A DNA stretch of 64,000 bases from Streptomyces sp. NBC_00358 (GCF_036099295.1 NZ_CP107976.1:7998001-8062000); one strand, 5' to 3'; counted from the first letter of the stretch, positions 54,317-63,403 are shown. A program made the numbers and translations. The notes: a model not told the origin generated them from the letters alone.

Positions 54317-55111
54317 ATGATGGGACCAGCACACTCACTGTCGGGGGCTGCGGCCTGGCTCGGCGTCGGAGCGGCGGCCGCCGCGGCCGGCCACACCATG
54401 CCCTGGCCGGTCCTGCTCGTCGGCGCCCTGATCTGCGCCGGAGCCGCTCTGGCCCCGGACCTGGACCACAAGGCCGCCACCATCTCGAACGCCTTCGGAC
54501 CGGTGTCACGACGGCTGTGCGAGATCGTCGACAAACTGTCCTACGCCGCCTACAAGGGGACCCGGAAGGCGGGCGACCCCCGGCGCAACGGCGGTCACCG
54601 CACGCTGACCCACACCTGGCTGTGGGCGGTGATGATCGGCGCGGGCACGGCGGTGCTGGCGATCACCTGCGGTCGCTGGGCGGTCCTGGCCATCCTCTTC
54701 GTGCACATGGTGCTGGCCATCGAGGGTCTGCTGTGGCGGGCCGCCCGCGGTTCCAGCAGCAATGTCCTGGTCTGGCTGCTCGCGGCCACGAGCTCGTGGA
54801 TCCTCGCGCAAACCCTGGACAAGCCGGGCAACGGTTCGGACTGGCTGTTCTCGGCGCCTGGCCAGGAGTACCTGTGGCTCGGTCTGCCGATCATCCTCGG
54901 CGCCCTGGTGCACGACATCGGGGACGCGCTGACGGTGTCGGGCTGCCCGATCCTGTGGCCCATCCCGGTCGGCCGGAAGCGCTGGTACCCCATAGGCCCG
55001 CCCAAGGTGATGCGCTTTCGCGCGGGCAGCTGGGTCGAGCTGAAGGTGCTCATGCCGGTGTTCATGCTGCTGGGCGGCGTGGGCTGCGCGGCGGCGCTCA
55101 ACTTCATCTGA
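54317..55111 (+). CDS. Membrane-bound metal-dependent hydrolase (YdjM-like)
   Basis: 264 residues from the ATG at 54317. Family PF04307: HSLSGAAAWLGVGAAAAAA near the N-terminus, ALAPDLDHKAATISNAFGP with metal-binding Asp and His, RRNGGHRTLTHTWLWAVMIG, and a late LGALVHDIGDALTVSG. Several membrane helices. Members are inner-membrane proteins, some SOS-linked in other bacteria; enzymatic activity is not established. Divergent from the helicase gene across about 145 bp. Confidence 0.9.
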   Translation: MMGPAHSLSGAAAWLGVGAAAAAAGHTMPWPVLLVGALICAGAALAPDLDHKAATISNAFGPVSRRLCEIVDKLSYAAYKGTRKAGDPRRNGGHRTLTHTWLWAVMIGAGTAVLAITCGRWAVLAILFVHMVLAIEGLLWRAARGSSSNVLVWLLAATSSWILAQTLDKPGNGSDWLFSAPGQEYLWLGLPIILGALVHDIGDALTVSGCPILWPIPVGRKRWYPIGPPKVMRFRAGSWVELKVLMPVFMLLGGVGCAAALNFI

Positions 55112-55140
55112 GGTCGCCTCGGCCCGGGCAGCGCCGATAC

Positions 55141-55159
55141 GCGGCCCGTCCCGGGCCGC
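55141..55159 (+). terminator. Short tight hairpin after the membrane hydrolase
   Basis: GCGGCCCG-TCC-CGGGCCGC, 30 bp past the stop. The rest of 55,112-55,401 is GC-rich with recurring GGCTCGGGCGG and TCCGGTCCTGG words and no gene. Confidence 0.65.
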
Positions 55160-55401
55160 GCAGGTGCTCGGCCCCTCCCGGGCCAGGGCCGCCCCCAGCC
55201 CGTCCCGGAACACGCCGGTGGCCGGCTTCGCGGGTCTCACCCGTCTCACTCGTCGACGATGGATGGCCCGTGCCCGCGGTGGGCGTGCGCCGGGGCGGGA
55301 GCGGCGGTCCGTCCGGGCGTCGGGCTCGGGCGGACCGACGCGCTCCGGTCCTGGCTCGGGCGGTCCTTCGTGTTCCGGTCCTGGGGTGGCACCGGCCCCG
55401 C

Positions 55402-55677
55402 TCAGCCGTTCTCGCCCGCGCCGGACTCCTGCTCCCCGCCTCCGAACCGCCGCTCGAACTGAGCGATCCGGCCCTCCGAGTCCACGGTGCGGGCCTTGCC
55501 GGTGTAGAAGGGGTGGCTCTCCGAGGAGATCTCGACATCGACGACCGGATAGGTCTCGCCGTCGTCCCACTCGATGGTCCGGTCGCTCGTCGCGGTGGAG
55601 CGCGTGAGGAAGGCGTAGCCGGCGGTCCGGTCGCGGAACACCACGGGGTGGTAGTCGGGCTGCTTGTCCTGCTGCAT
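55402..55677 (-). CDS. rpmE2: Ribosomal protein bL31, type B
   Basis: 91 residues. bL31 pattern: DYHPVVFRDRTAGYAFLTRS, YPVVDVEISSESHPFYTGKA and GRIAQFERRFG. It lacks the CxxC zinc ligands of the type A protein, so it is the zinc-free paralogue used under zinc limitation in Streptomyces. The tail after RRFG (GGEQESGAGENG) is a short acidic extension. The ATG follows AAGGAG. It lies 36 bp downstream of the DUF5709 gene, and I saw no obvious Zur palindrome directly in front of it. Confidence 0.95.
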   Translation of the reverse strand: MQQDKQPDYHPVVFRDRTAGYAFLTRSTATSDRTIEWDDGETYPVVDVEISSESHPFYTGKARTVDSEGRIAQFERRFGGGEQESGAGENG

Positions 55678-55713
55678 GGGAGCTCCTTGGGGAAGGCGCG
55701 CGGCGGGCGTCGG

Positions 55714-56184
55714 TCAGCCGGACACGGCGTCCTCGTCGACGATGTGCATCGCGGCCTCCTCCGCCGAGGCGGCGGCACCGTCGATACCGATGTCCGTGGC
55801 GATGAGCCCGCTCTCCTCGTCCTCGTGCGCGCCTTCGTTCGGGGCCACCAGACGTCCGGAGCGGAGGGTGCCCACCTCGTTGTCGATGGGCTCGCCATCG
55901 GTGCCCTGGCAGTCGCCGATGCCGTCTCCGTCGGCTTCGGCGATGTCCGGCAGTTCGTCGGCGAGGCGCTCGTCGAGGGTCTCGCCCGCTCGGCGCTCCG
56001 AGGCGGTCACGCCTTGGTGCTCCACCGCCCATGGCCGCTCCGGCGGGGACCAGCCACGGTCCAGGGGGTCACTGACGCCGTCGGTGACCAGTGTGTCCTC
56101 GGCGTCGAGCAGCCCCGCGTCGTCCTGTACCTCGGATCCGTCGGGCTGGTAGACGTCGTCTCCCCATCCGTCGGCGCTGTCCAC
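55714..56184 (-). CDS. DUF5709 protein
   Basis: 156 residues from the GTG at 56184, preceded by TGGAGG at 5-bp spacing. Very acidic: DDVYQPDGSEVQDDAGLLDA, EDTLVTDGVSDPLDRGWSPP, ASERRAGETLDERLADELPD and ASAEEAAMHIVDED. This matches DUF5709, a family of acidic actinobacterial proteins of unknown role. It is probably co-transcribed with rpmE2 36 bp downstream. Confidence 0.88.
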   Translation of the reverse strand: MDSADGWGDDVYQPDGSEVQDDAGLLDAEDTLVTDGVSDPLDRGWSPPERPWAVEHQGVTASERRAGETLDERLADELPDIAEADGDGIGDCQGTDGEPIDNEVGTLRSGRLVAPNEGAHEDEESGLIATDIGIDGAAASAEEAAMHIVDEDAVSG

Positions 56185-56626
56185 GGGTACCTCCAGGGGG
56201 TGCGGACGGGACCGGAGCCGCCGTACGCGACGGCGGGCGCGCGGGCCCGAGGACACAGGTGTCGCCCCGCGCGAACCGGGTGGTTCCCGGGAGTCCCCCG
56301 AGCGGGTGCCCACGTCCAGGGTTCCACCCCCCTTCGGCACCGCGCAACGCCACAGGGGCCGATCCGCGGCGCCGCAAGGGTCGACGCGCGGCCCGGCCCG
56401 CCTCTCGCGGGGCGTGCCGGGGGCGGGCACGACCTCGCTCCCGGCGGCCGGCGGGCCCGTGCCGGCCGGGCCCGCCGCCGCGGTCCCTCACCGTCGACGC
56501 AAGCCGCTGAGCTGAGGGAGGACAGCGGCGTGCCACGCCGTGCGGGCGGTTCCGTGCCGGGCCGCCCCACCATGAGAACGGGAGCGGCCCGGCACGGAAC
56601 CGCCAGGCGGGCCACGCGGGCCGAGC
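56185..56626. other. Gene-free GC-rich stretch upstream of DUF5709
   Basis: No credible gene. All long frames are low complexity and Pro/Arg/Ala-rich, as expected from extreme GC. The promoter of the DUF5709-rpmE2 pair should lie in the 56,185-56,350 part. Nothing else recognised. Confidence 0.35.
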
Positions 56627-56674
56627 GGCTCCGCCCACCGCTCCGCCCACCGCTCCGCCCACCGCTCCGCCCGG
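56627..56674. repeat. 12-bp tandem repeat, four copies
   Basis: The unit CGCTCCGCCCAC repeats four times in register at 56627, 56639, 56651 and 56663, with one change at each end. It is intergenic between the DUF5709 gene and the ABC transporter operon end. Confidence 0.85.
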
Positions 56675-56708
56675 GCGTGGGTGCCGATACGACGGCGCAG
56701 CCACTCAG

Positions 56709-56828
56709 CCCGGCACCGGTCACCCGACGCCCGGTGCCCGACGCCCGGCACCGGTCATCCGATGCCCGATGCCCGGTGCCCGACGCCCGGCACCGGTCAC
56801 CCGGTGCCCGGTGACCCGGCACCGGTCA
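56709..56828. repeat. Minisatellite with CCCGGCACCGGTCA core
   Basis: The 14-mer CCCGGCACCGGTCA occurs at 56709-56722, 56744-56757, 56786-56799 and 56815-56828, spaced 35, 42 and 29 bp, separated by CCCGATGCC/CCCGGTGCC-type words. It lies just downstream of the minus-strand ABC transporter gene. ACCGGT is self-complementary, so the array can fold extensively. Confidence 0.8.
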
Positions 56829-56946
56829 CCCGGCGTCCGGCACACCCGCGGTGGCCGGGTGGTCCCGTCCCGTACCCCGGGCCCGGGCCCGGTACCTGGT
56901 GGCTCGGGGGACCGGGGGCATCGAGTCGCTCCGTCGGGTGTCCGGA

Positions 56947-58785
56947 TCAGCCGTGCCAGGACCTCCACAGCGCCGCGTACGCGCCGTCCGCCGTGACCAG
57001 TTCGTCGTGGCTGCCGAGTTCGCTGATGCGGCCGTTCTCGACGACGGCGATGACGTCCGCGTCGTGGGCGGTGTGCAGGCGGTGGGCGATGGCGACGACG
57101 GTGCGGCCGTCGAGGACGCGGGCCAGCGAGCGTTCCAGGTGACGGGCCGCCCGGGGGTCCAGGAGCGAGGTCGCCTCGTCCAGGACCAGGGTGTGGGGGT
57201 CGGCCAGCACCAGCCGGGCCAGCGCGATCTGCTGGGCCTGAGCCGGAGTGAGCGCGAAACCGCCCGAGCCGACCTCGGTGTCCAGACCGTCGTCCAGCGC
57301 CCGCGCCCAGCCGTCCGCGTCGACCGCGCCGAGAGCCGCCCACAGCCGGGCGTCGACGGAATCGGCGCCGGCGGCCGGCGTCGCGGCCGGAGCGTCCTCG
57401 TCCCCGCGCTGCCGGGCGTGGGGGACGGCGAGCAGCAGGTTGTCGCGCAGGGAGCCGACGAAGACGTGGTGCTCCTGGTTGACCAGGGCCACGTGCGAGC
57501 GGACCTTCTCCGCGGGCATCCGGGAGAGTTCGGCACCGCCGAGCGTGACCCGGCCGTCCCGTGGCGCGTAGATCCCCGCGAGCAGCCTGCCCAGCGTGGA
57601 CTTGCCCGCGCCGGACGGGCCGACCAGGGCGAGCCTGGTGCCGGGCGCGACGGTCAGGGAGACCTCCCGCAGCACGTCCACGCCCTCGCGGTAGCCGAAG
57701 TGCACCCGGTCCGCGTGGACGTCGCGTCCGTCCGGTGCCACGGCCGGGTCGCCCGTCTCGGGCTCGATGTCCCGGACACCGACCAGCCGGGCCAGTGAGA
57801 CCTGGGCGACCTGCAACTCGTCGTACCAGCGCAGGATCAGTCCGACCGGGTCGACGAGCATCTGCGCGATCAGCGCACCCGTCGTCAGCTGGCCCACCCC
57901 GATCCAGCCCTGGAGGGCGAAGACCCCGCCGATCATCAGGACCGAGCAGAGCACGGTCACATGCGTGATGTTGACGACCGGGAAGAGAACGGACCGCAGC
58001 CAGAGCGTGTACCGCTCCCACGCCGTCCATTCCTGGACCCGGCGGTCCGACAGCTCGATGCGGCGCCTGTCCAGCCGGTGCGCCTCGACGGTGCGCCCGG
58101 CGTCGACGGTCTCGGCGAGGGCGGCGGCGACGGCCGCGTAGCCGGCCGCCTCGGAGCGGTAGGCGGACGGAGCGCGTCTGAAGTACCAGCGGCAGCCCAC
58201 CACGAGCAACGGAACGGCGACCAGGACGGCGGGAGCGAGGGCCGGGGCGGTCACGGTGAGTCCGCCGAGCAGCAGCGCCACCCACACCACACCGATGGCC
58301 AGTTGCGGCACGGCCTCGCGCATCGCGTTGCCGAGCCGGTCGATGTCGGTGGTGATGCGGGACAGCAGGTCGCCCGTACCGGCGCGTTCCAGGACGCCCG
58401 GCGGAAGTCCGACCGACCGTACGAGGAAGTCCTCGCGCAGATCGGCCAGCATCCGTTCGCCGAGCATGGCACCGCGCAGCCGCACCTGGCGTACGAACAC
58501 GGCCTGGACGACGAGCGCGAGGACGAAGAGCGCGGCGGTGGCCTGCAGATGGAGGTCGCGTGTGTGGTCCGAGACGCGGTCGACCAGCGAGCCCAGCAGA
58601 TAGGGCCCGGCCATCGAGGCCACGACGGCCACGGTGTTGACGGCGACCAGGACCAGGAAGGCCTTGCGGTGCCGTTGGAACAGTTCGCCCACATAGGCTC
58701 GTACGGTCGCGGGCGCGCCGACCGGCAGCGTGTTCGCCGTCGTCGGGGCGGCCGGGTCGTACGCCGGTGGCGCCACGCCGATCAT
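56947..58785 (-). CDS. ABC exporter half-transporter (B), intact Walker A, degenerate signature
   Basis: 612 residues; the ATG at 58785 overlaps the partner stop (ATGA). An N-terminal six-helix export domain (about 25-310) is followed by an ATPase domain. Walker A GPSGAGKST is intact, the signature reads LTPAQAQQIALARL where LSGGQ is expected, Walker B is TLVLDEATSLLD and the switch histidine is present (AIAHRL). The partner half has the opposite defects, so a heterodimer with a single working ATP site is predicted. The exported compound is unknown. Confidence 0.93.
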   Translation of the reverse strand: MIGVAPPAYDPAAPTTANTLPVGAPATVRAYVGELFQRHRKAFLVLVAVNTVAVVASMAGPYLLGSLVDRVSDHTRDLHLQATAALFVLALVVQAVFVRQVRLRGAMLGERMLADLREDFLVRSVGLPPGVLERAGTGDLLSRITTDIDRLGNAMREAVPQLAIGVVWVALLLGGLTVTAPALAPAVLVAVPLLVVGCRWYFRRAPSAYRSEAAGYAAVAAALAETVDAGRTVEAHRLDRRRIELSDRRVQEWTAWERYTLWLRSVLFPVVNITHVTVLCSVLMIGGVFALQGWIGVGQLTTGALIAQMLVDPVGLILRWYDELQVAQVSLARLVGVRDIEPETGDPAVAPDGRDVHADRVHFGYREGVDVLREVSLTVAPGTRLALVGPSGAGKSTLGRLLAGIYAPRDGRVTLGGAELSRMPAEKVRSHVALVNQEHHVFVGSLRDNLLLAVPHARQRGDEDAPAATPAAGADSVDARLWAALGAVDADGWARALDDGLDTEVGSGGFALTPAQAQQIALARLVLADPHTLVLDEATSLLDPRAARHLERSLARVLDGRTVVAIAHRLHTAHDADVIAVVENGRISELGSHDELVTADGAYAALWRSWHG

Positions 58786-60695
58786 GCGCTCTCCTCGATT
58801 TCTTCCAGTACGCCGTTCAGAACGGCTTCGTCCAGAACGGCTTCGTCCAGAGAGGCTTCGTTCAGTACGGCCTCGTCGTCCACGGTCACGCCGCCGAGAG
58901 CGGTCCGTTGCGCGGCTTCCACGGCGGCCTCCTCCTCGGTCTCGCGGGTCACCACGGCCCGGTAGAGCGGTTCGCTGTGCAGCAGTTCGCGGTGCACGCC
59001 GACCGCGACGACCTCGCCCTCGTGGACCAGCACGACCCGGTCCGCCTGGTCCAGGAGCAGCGGTGAGGAGGTGAAGACCACGGTCGTACGCCCGGCGCGC
59101 AGGGAGCGCACTCCGTCGGCGATCCGTGCCTCGGTGTGCGAGTCGACCGCCGACGTCGGTTCGTCCAGGACCAGCACCTCGGGGTCCGTGATCAGGGACC
59201 GGGCCAGCGCGAGCCGCTGGCGCTGGCCGCCCGACAGGGAGCGCCCGCGTTCGGTCACGCGGGCGTCCATCGGGTCCCCGGACTCCAGCGAGCCCTGGGC
59301 GAGCGCCTCCAGTACGTCGCCGCACTGCGCGGCGGACAGGGCCGCCTCGGCGCTCACCAGACCCGACGCGGGCACGTCGAGGAGCTCGCGCAGGGAACCG
59401 GACAGCAGCACCGGGTCCTTGTCCTGGACGAGGACGGCGGTCCGGGCGCACTCCAGGGGCAGTTCGTCCAGCGGTACGCCCCCGAGGATCACCGAGTCGC
59501 TTCTCGGTACGCCCTCGACGAGCACCTCCTCGCCCCGCTCGCAGGCATGACCGCCGAGCCGCTCGGCCAGCAGTCCCGCCGCGTCCGGGTCGCCGCACAC
59601 GACGGCGGTGAGCCGGCCCGCGGGAGCGAGCAGCCCGGTGGCGGGGTCGTACAGATCGCCGCCCGGGACCTCCGGGGCACGCGATCCGGTGCTGTCCATG
59701 GCCCGTTCCAGGGATAGCACCCGGGCGGCACGCCTGGCCGACGGACGGGAGAAGGAATAGGCCATGGCGATCTCTTCGAAGTGCCGCAAGGGGTACGCGA
59801 GCAGCATGACGGCGCTGTACACCGTGACGAGTTCGCCGACCGTGATCCGGCCGTCGCGGGCCAGCAGCACACCGCGCCAGACGACGGCGATCAGCAGCAG
59901 ACCGGGCAGCAGGACCTGGATCGCCGAGATCAGCGACCACATACGGGCGCTGCGCACGGCGGCCCGGCGGACCTCCTGGGAGGCGCGGCGGTAGCGGTCG
60001 AGGAAGAGCTCCTCGCCGCCGATCCCGCGCAGCACCCGCAGGCCGGCCACGGTGTCGGAGGCCAGCTCGGTGGCGCGGCCCGCCTTCTCCCGCTGGAAGT
60101 CGGCGCGCCGGGTGGCGCGGGGCAGCAGCGGCAGCACGGCCACCGCCAGTACGGGTACGCCCAGGGCGACGAGCACTCCCAGCGCCGGCTGGTAGACGAC
60201 CAGGGCCACGCAGACCAGCACCACCGTCACGGCGGCCGCCGTGAACCGGGACATGCCCTCCACGAACCAGCCGATCTTCTCGACGTCGCCGGTGGAGACA
60301 GCGACCACCTCGCCCGCCGCGACGCGCCGGGTCAGCGCGGAGCCCAGCAGGGCGGTTCTGCGGGCGAGCAGTTGCTGCACGCGTGCGGCGGCGGTGATCC
60401 AGTTGGTGACCGCGGTGCGGTGCAGCATGGTGTCGCCCAGGGCGATGCACGCGCCGCACAGCACCATGAGAGCGCCGGTCAGGGCGAGCCCGGTCCCGGA
60501 GTGGTCGACGACGGACTGGACGGCCCGGCCGACGCAGAACGGCAGCGCGGAGACGGCCAGGAAGTGCAGCAACCCCCAGGCGAGGGCCTTGAACTGTCCG
60601 CCGAGCTGATTCCGCCCGAGCCACCACAGGAATCGGGTACCTGAGCGTGCGTCGGGCACACCCGGGTCGGGATACGGAAGGTCTTGGATCTGCAT
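58782..60695 (-). CDS. ABC exporter half-transporter (A), degenerate Walker A, intact signature
   Basis: 637 residues from the ATG at 60695. Export-type membrane domain, then an ATPase domain in which the Walker A position reads VVCGDPDAAGLLAERLGG (no GxGKST). The signature SLSGGQRQRLALAR and Walker B VLVLDEPTSAVD are intact and the switch histidine is lost (VFTSSPLLL). An unusual C-terminal tail has EAVLNEASLDEAVLDEAVLN repeats encoded by imperfect 15-bp DNA repeats near 58,815-58,870. Coupled to half B by a 4-bp overlap. Confidence 0.93.
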   Translation of the reverse strand: MQIQDLPYPDPGVPDARSGTRFLWWLGRNQLGGQFKALAWGLLHFLAVSALPFCVGRAVQSVVDHSGTGLALTGALMVLCGACIALGDTMLHRTAVTNWITAAARVQQLLARRTALLGSALTRRVAAGEVVAVSTGDVEKIGWFVEGMSRFTAAAVTVVLVCVALVVYQPALGVLVALGVPVLAVAVLPLLPRATRRADFQREKAGRATELASDTVAGLRVLRGIGGEELFLDRYRRASQEVRRAAVRSARMWSLISAIQVLLPGLLLIAVVWRGVLLARDGRITVGELVTVYSAVMLLAYPLRHFEEIAMAYSFSRPSARRAARVLSLERAMDSTGSRAPEVPGGDLYDPATGLLAPAGRLTAVVCGDPDAAGLLAERLGGHACERGEEVLVEGVPRSDSVILGGVPLDELPLECARTAVLVQDKDPVLLSGSLRELLDVPASGLVSAEAALSAAQCGDVLEALAQGSLESGDPMDARVTERGRSLSGGQRQRLALARSLITDPEVLVLDEPTSAVDSHTEARIADGVRSLRAGRTTVVFTSSPLLLDQADRVVLVHEGEVVAVGVHRELLHSEPLYRAVVTRETEEEAAVEAAQRTALGGVTVDDEAVLNEASLDEAVLDEAVLNGVLEEIEESA

Positions 60696-60916
60696 GACGC
60701 CCCAGTGGCTCGTGTCAGGGGATGGAGGGAGCCGCGACTTTCGGCGACCGTCCGGCCGCGGGGCCGGTAGCAAACCGTGAAAGGTTCGCGTCGCAGCGTG
60801 GTCGAAAGCAAACGATTTTCGGGTCCGGGGCATGGAACCGGCCCGGAGGGAACACGACTGGCCGGGGCCCAGGGGGGAGAATGATTCGCCCGATACGTGA
60901 TGCGAGGATGGGCGGC

Positions 60917-61666
60917 ATGCGAAAGAACGGTGCGATGCGTACGGGGCTCGCCGCGATGGTCTGCGGAGTCGTCGCCGTCAGCCTCTCGGCCTGCGGTGGT
61001 CCGGAGGGCGGAAGCGGGAACGGTACGAAGGCGCACGCGGGAGCCGGTGGCGAGGCCGCCCGGACGAGCGCGCCCGCAGTCGACCCGAAGCGCATCCCCG
61101 AGGTCGGCGACCGGCTCCAGCGGCAGATCCCCTCCGACTCGCGCCAGGTCCTGGCGGTCTACGGCGAGGGCAAGGACTCCGCGGACTCCACGGCCGTGCT
61201 CTACACGAAGTCCGGTACGACATGGGTGAAGACCCGGAGCTGGGCCGCGCACAACGGGAAGAAGGGCTGGACGACCGACCACCACGAGGACGACAAGCGG
61301 AGCCCCGTGGGAGTGTTCACGCTCAGCGACGCCGGCGGCGTGCTCGACGACCCGGGCGCCCGGCTGCCGTACACGCAGTCGCAGGACTTCCAGGCCCCGC
61401 ACTACTGGGCGAAGTCGCACTGGCACGACTTCGACTACGTCATCGCGATCGACTACAACCGCGTCAAGGGCAACCCGCCGGACGACCCGAGTCGCCCGTG
61501 GGGCGACGACAAGGGCGGCGGCATCTGGCTGCACATGGACCACGGCAGCGGTACGTCGGCGTGCGTGAGCCTGCCCAAGCCGGCGATGGAGTACCTCCTG
61601 CGCACCCTCGATCCCGAGCAGCACCCTGTCGTACTGATGGGCGACAAGGGGGACTTGAAGGCCTAG
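60917..61666 (+). CDS. L,D-transpeptidase-family lipoprotein
   Basis: 249 residues from the ATG at 60917; an ATG at 60908 is possible. Lipoprotein signal (VVAVSLSAC lipobox) and a Gly/Ala linker. A YkuD-like catalytic domain follows with GVFTLSDAGG, WLHMDHGSGTSACVSLP (H206 or H209, catalytic C216) in the SxxCVxL variant of the usual SHGCIRM motif. Related to murein L,D-transpeptidases or YafK-type enzymes acting on cross-links outside the membrane. Divergent from the ABC exporter across 221 bp. Confidence 0.88.
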   Translation: MRKNGAMRTGLAAMVCGVVAVSLSACGGPEGGSGNGTKAHAGAGGEAARTSAPAVDPKRIPEVGDRLQRQIPSDSRQVLAVYGEGKDSADSTAVLYTKSGTTWVKTRSWAAHNGKKGWTTDHHEDDKRSPVGVFTLSDAGGVLDDPGARLPYTQSQDFQAPHYWAKSHWHDFDYVIAIDYNRVKGNPPDDPSRPWGDDKGGGIWLHMDHGSGTSACVSLPKPAMEYLLRTLDPEQHPVVLMGDKGDLKA

Positions 61667-61753
61667 CGGGCCGGGGGCGTGCCGAATCGGGCGTGACCGG
61701 TGGCCCCCGACGCACCGTTGCGGTGAGCCCGACCGCACCGTAGAACACCGCAC

Positions 61754-63403
61754 ATGAGTAGACCGGTCATCATGTCCATGCTCGCCGGGGTGACCCTCGT
61801 GGCGAGCGCCCTCTTCGGGGCGGCCCCGGCTCCGGCGGCCACCGCGTCCGTGCCGGCACCCGCGTCCGCGGCCTCCGGCGCACCAGCGGCCGCCGGATCG
61901 ACCGACGTGCCCGCCGAGTTCGGCAGCGACTGGCACGACCCCGTCACCGCCTCCCCGCCCGTCAGCAGGCCGGTCGCGCCGTCCTGCGAAGTGACCCTGG
62001 CGGAGGCCCGGTTCCGCGACTTCACGCCCTACACGGGCACGTACACCCCGCCGACGGGCTGTGGCGACCACTGGAGCAAGGTCGTGCTCCGGCTCGAAGG
62101 CAAGGTCAAGGGGCGGCAGTTCGACCGGCTCGGGTATCTCCATGTCGGCGGCGTGGAGATCCTGCGCACGTCCACCCCGGAGCCGTCGCCCGACGGGATC
62201 ACCTGGTCCGTGGAGAAGGACGTGACGCGCTACAGCGCCACGTTCCGGCAGAGCAGCGACGTCGAGATGCTCATCGGGAACGTCGTCGACGACACCTACA
62301 CCGGTGTCCTCGACGTCAAGGCCACGCTGACGTTCTACGCGGGCAGGGCCGCCGTGGCCCCCGACCGTGTGCTGACCTTGACGGACGGCACCCTGACCAC
62401 CCCGCGCAACAGCGAGCGCGTGATCGCCGAGGTGTACGCGACCGGGTCCGGCGGCGGCTGCGAGGAGTTCTGGTATCTGACGGTCCCGGACGCGGCACCG
62501 TACTCCTGCAAGGGCGACGGCCCCTACCGTGAGGTGCAGATCAAGGTCGACGGCCAACTCGCGGGAATCGCCGAGCCGTTCCCGACCGTCTGGACCGGCG
62601 GATGGTCCAGCCCCTTCCTCTGGTACGTGATTCCGGGACCCCGCGCCTTCGACGTCAGACCCGTCGAGTACGACCTGACCCCGTTCGCCGGACTTCTCGA
62701 CGACGGGCTTCCGCACCGGATCGACGTCTCTGTCGTGGGCGTTCCGGAGGCGCAGACCGGATGGAGCCTTCCGGTCAACGTGCTCGTCTGGCAGGACGCG
62801 CGGCGCGCCCACCTGAGCGGTGCCCTCACCCGGTCCGACGCGGGCGCGATCTCCAACTCCTCGACGTACACGCCCGGTTCCGAGAACCGGGTCGAGACCG
62901 TGGGAAGCCACCGGCTGACGGTCGCGGGCTACCTCGACACCTCGCACGGCCGGGTGCTGACCACGGTCGGCCGGACGCTCGGGAACAGCTCCGCGCACCG
63001 CTGGACCGACGGTGAGAACACGGACGGCCTAGAGGCGACGTGGACCGACGACGAGGTGGTGACCGTCGACGGACGCGGCCCGGCGAGCACGACGCGTACC
63101 CGGCGCACGTACACGATGGACGGCACGACGACCCTCGGCGCGGACGACCGGCTGCGGACCGTGCTGACGCTGGGCGACCGGGCCGCCGTGGCCGGGGCCC
63201 GGGGTGGCCGGCGCACCACGTGGTCACGGCTCGACGACACCTACACGGGCGACGCCACCTACACGGCGAACGTGCCGCGCGACCAGCGTCACGCGGTGGC
63301 CACGACGAGCGAGCGCTATCGGCTGTACGGCCCCGCGGGCTGCTACGACCGCGCCCTGGTCACCGTGCAGGGGGTGCTCACCGAGGACCGCGCCCGCTGT
63401 TGA
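61754..63403 (+). CDS. Secreted PNGase A-like protein
   Basis: 549 residues. A signal peptide (SMLAGVTLVASALFGAAPAPAA) is followed by a large beta-rich protein with CGDHWSKVVLRLEGKVKG, RLGYLHVGGVEILRTSTPEP, TWSVEKDVTRYSATFR, GCEEFWYLTVP and RPVEYDLTPFAGLLDDG. These are features of peptide-N4-(N-acetyl-glucosaminyl)asparagine amidase A. Plant and bacterial members release N-glycans from glycopeptides. The reaction here is by family only. Several cysteines probably form disulfides. Start at 61754, with an ATG six codons later as alternative. Confidence 0.88.
   Translation: MSRPVIMSMLAGVTLVASALFGAAPAPAATASVPAPASAASGAPAAAGSTDVPAEFGSDWHDPVTASPPVSRPVAPSCEVTLAEARFRDFTPYTGTYTPPTGCGDHWSKVVLRLEGKVKGRQFDRLGYLHVGGVEILRTSTPEPSPDGITWSVEKDVTRYSATFRQSSDVEMLIGNVVDDTYTGVLDVKATLTFYAGRAAVAPDRVLTLTDGTLTTPRNSERVIAEVYATGSGGGCEEFWYLTVPDAAPYSCKGDGPYREVQIKVDGQLAGIAEPFPTVWTGGWSSPFLWYVIPGPRAFDVRPVEYDLTPFAGLLDDGLPHRIDVSVVGVPEAQTGWSLPVNVLVWQDARRAHLSGALTRSDAGAISNSSTYTPGSENRVETVGSHRLTVAGYLDTSHGRVLTTVGRTLGNSSAHRWTDGENTDGLEATWTDDEVVTVDGRGPASTTRTRRTYTMDGTTTLGADDRLRTVLTLGDRAAVAGARGGRRTTWSRLDDTYTGDATYTANVPRDQRHAVATTSERYRLYGPAGCYDRALVTVQGVLTEDRARC

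Noticed and set aside
55678..55713. Zur operator expected before rpmE2
   Set aside because: No recognisable AT-rich Zur palindrome was found between DUF5709 and rpmE2. If present it should be upstream of the DUF5709 gene, where I also see none.
56488..56751. Minus-strand frame coding an ERWAERWAERWAEP repeat protein
   Set aside because: The repeat is simply the translated 12-bp tandem array; there is no credible start or ribosome site and the flanks are low complexity.
51331..56814. A plus-strand open frame of 1827 codons across the helicase and tesB genes
   Set aside because: It is antisense to well-supported genes, has an Arg/Gly/Leu/Val composition typical of GC-rich shadow frames, and shows no domain.
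56709..56828. Possible CRISPR-like array from the evenly recurring CCCGGCACCGGTCA core
   Set aside because: The repeat is too short, spacers are themselves repetitive and unequal, and no cas genes are present.
56947..60627. A single 1226-codon frame joining both ABC genes
   Set aside because: Only its last 612 codons are real (half B). The first part is the wrong frame of half A, and the ATGA overlap at 58782-58785 shows two separate genes.
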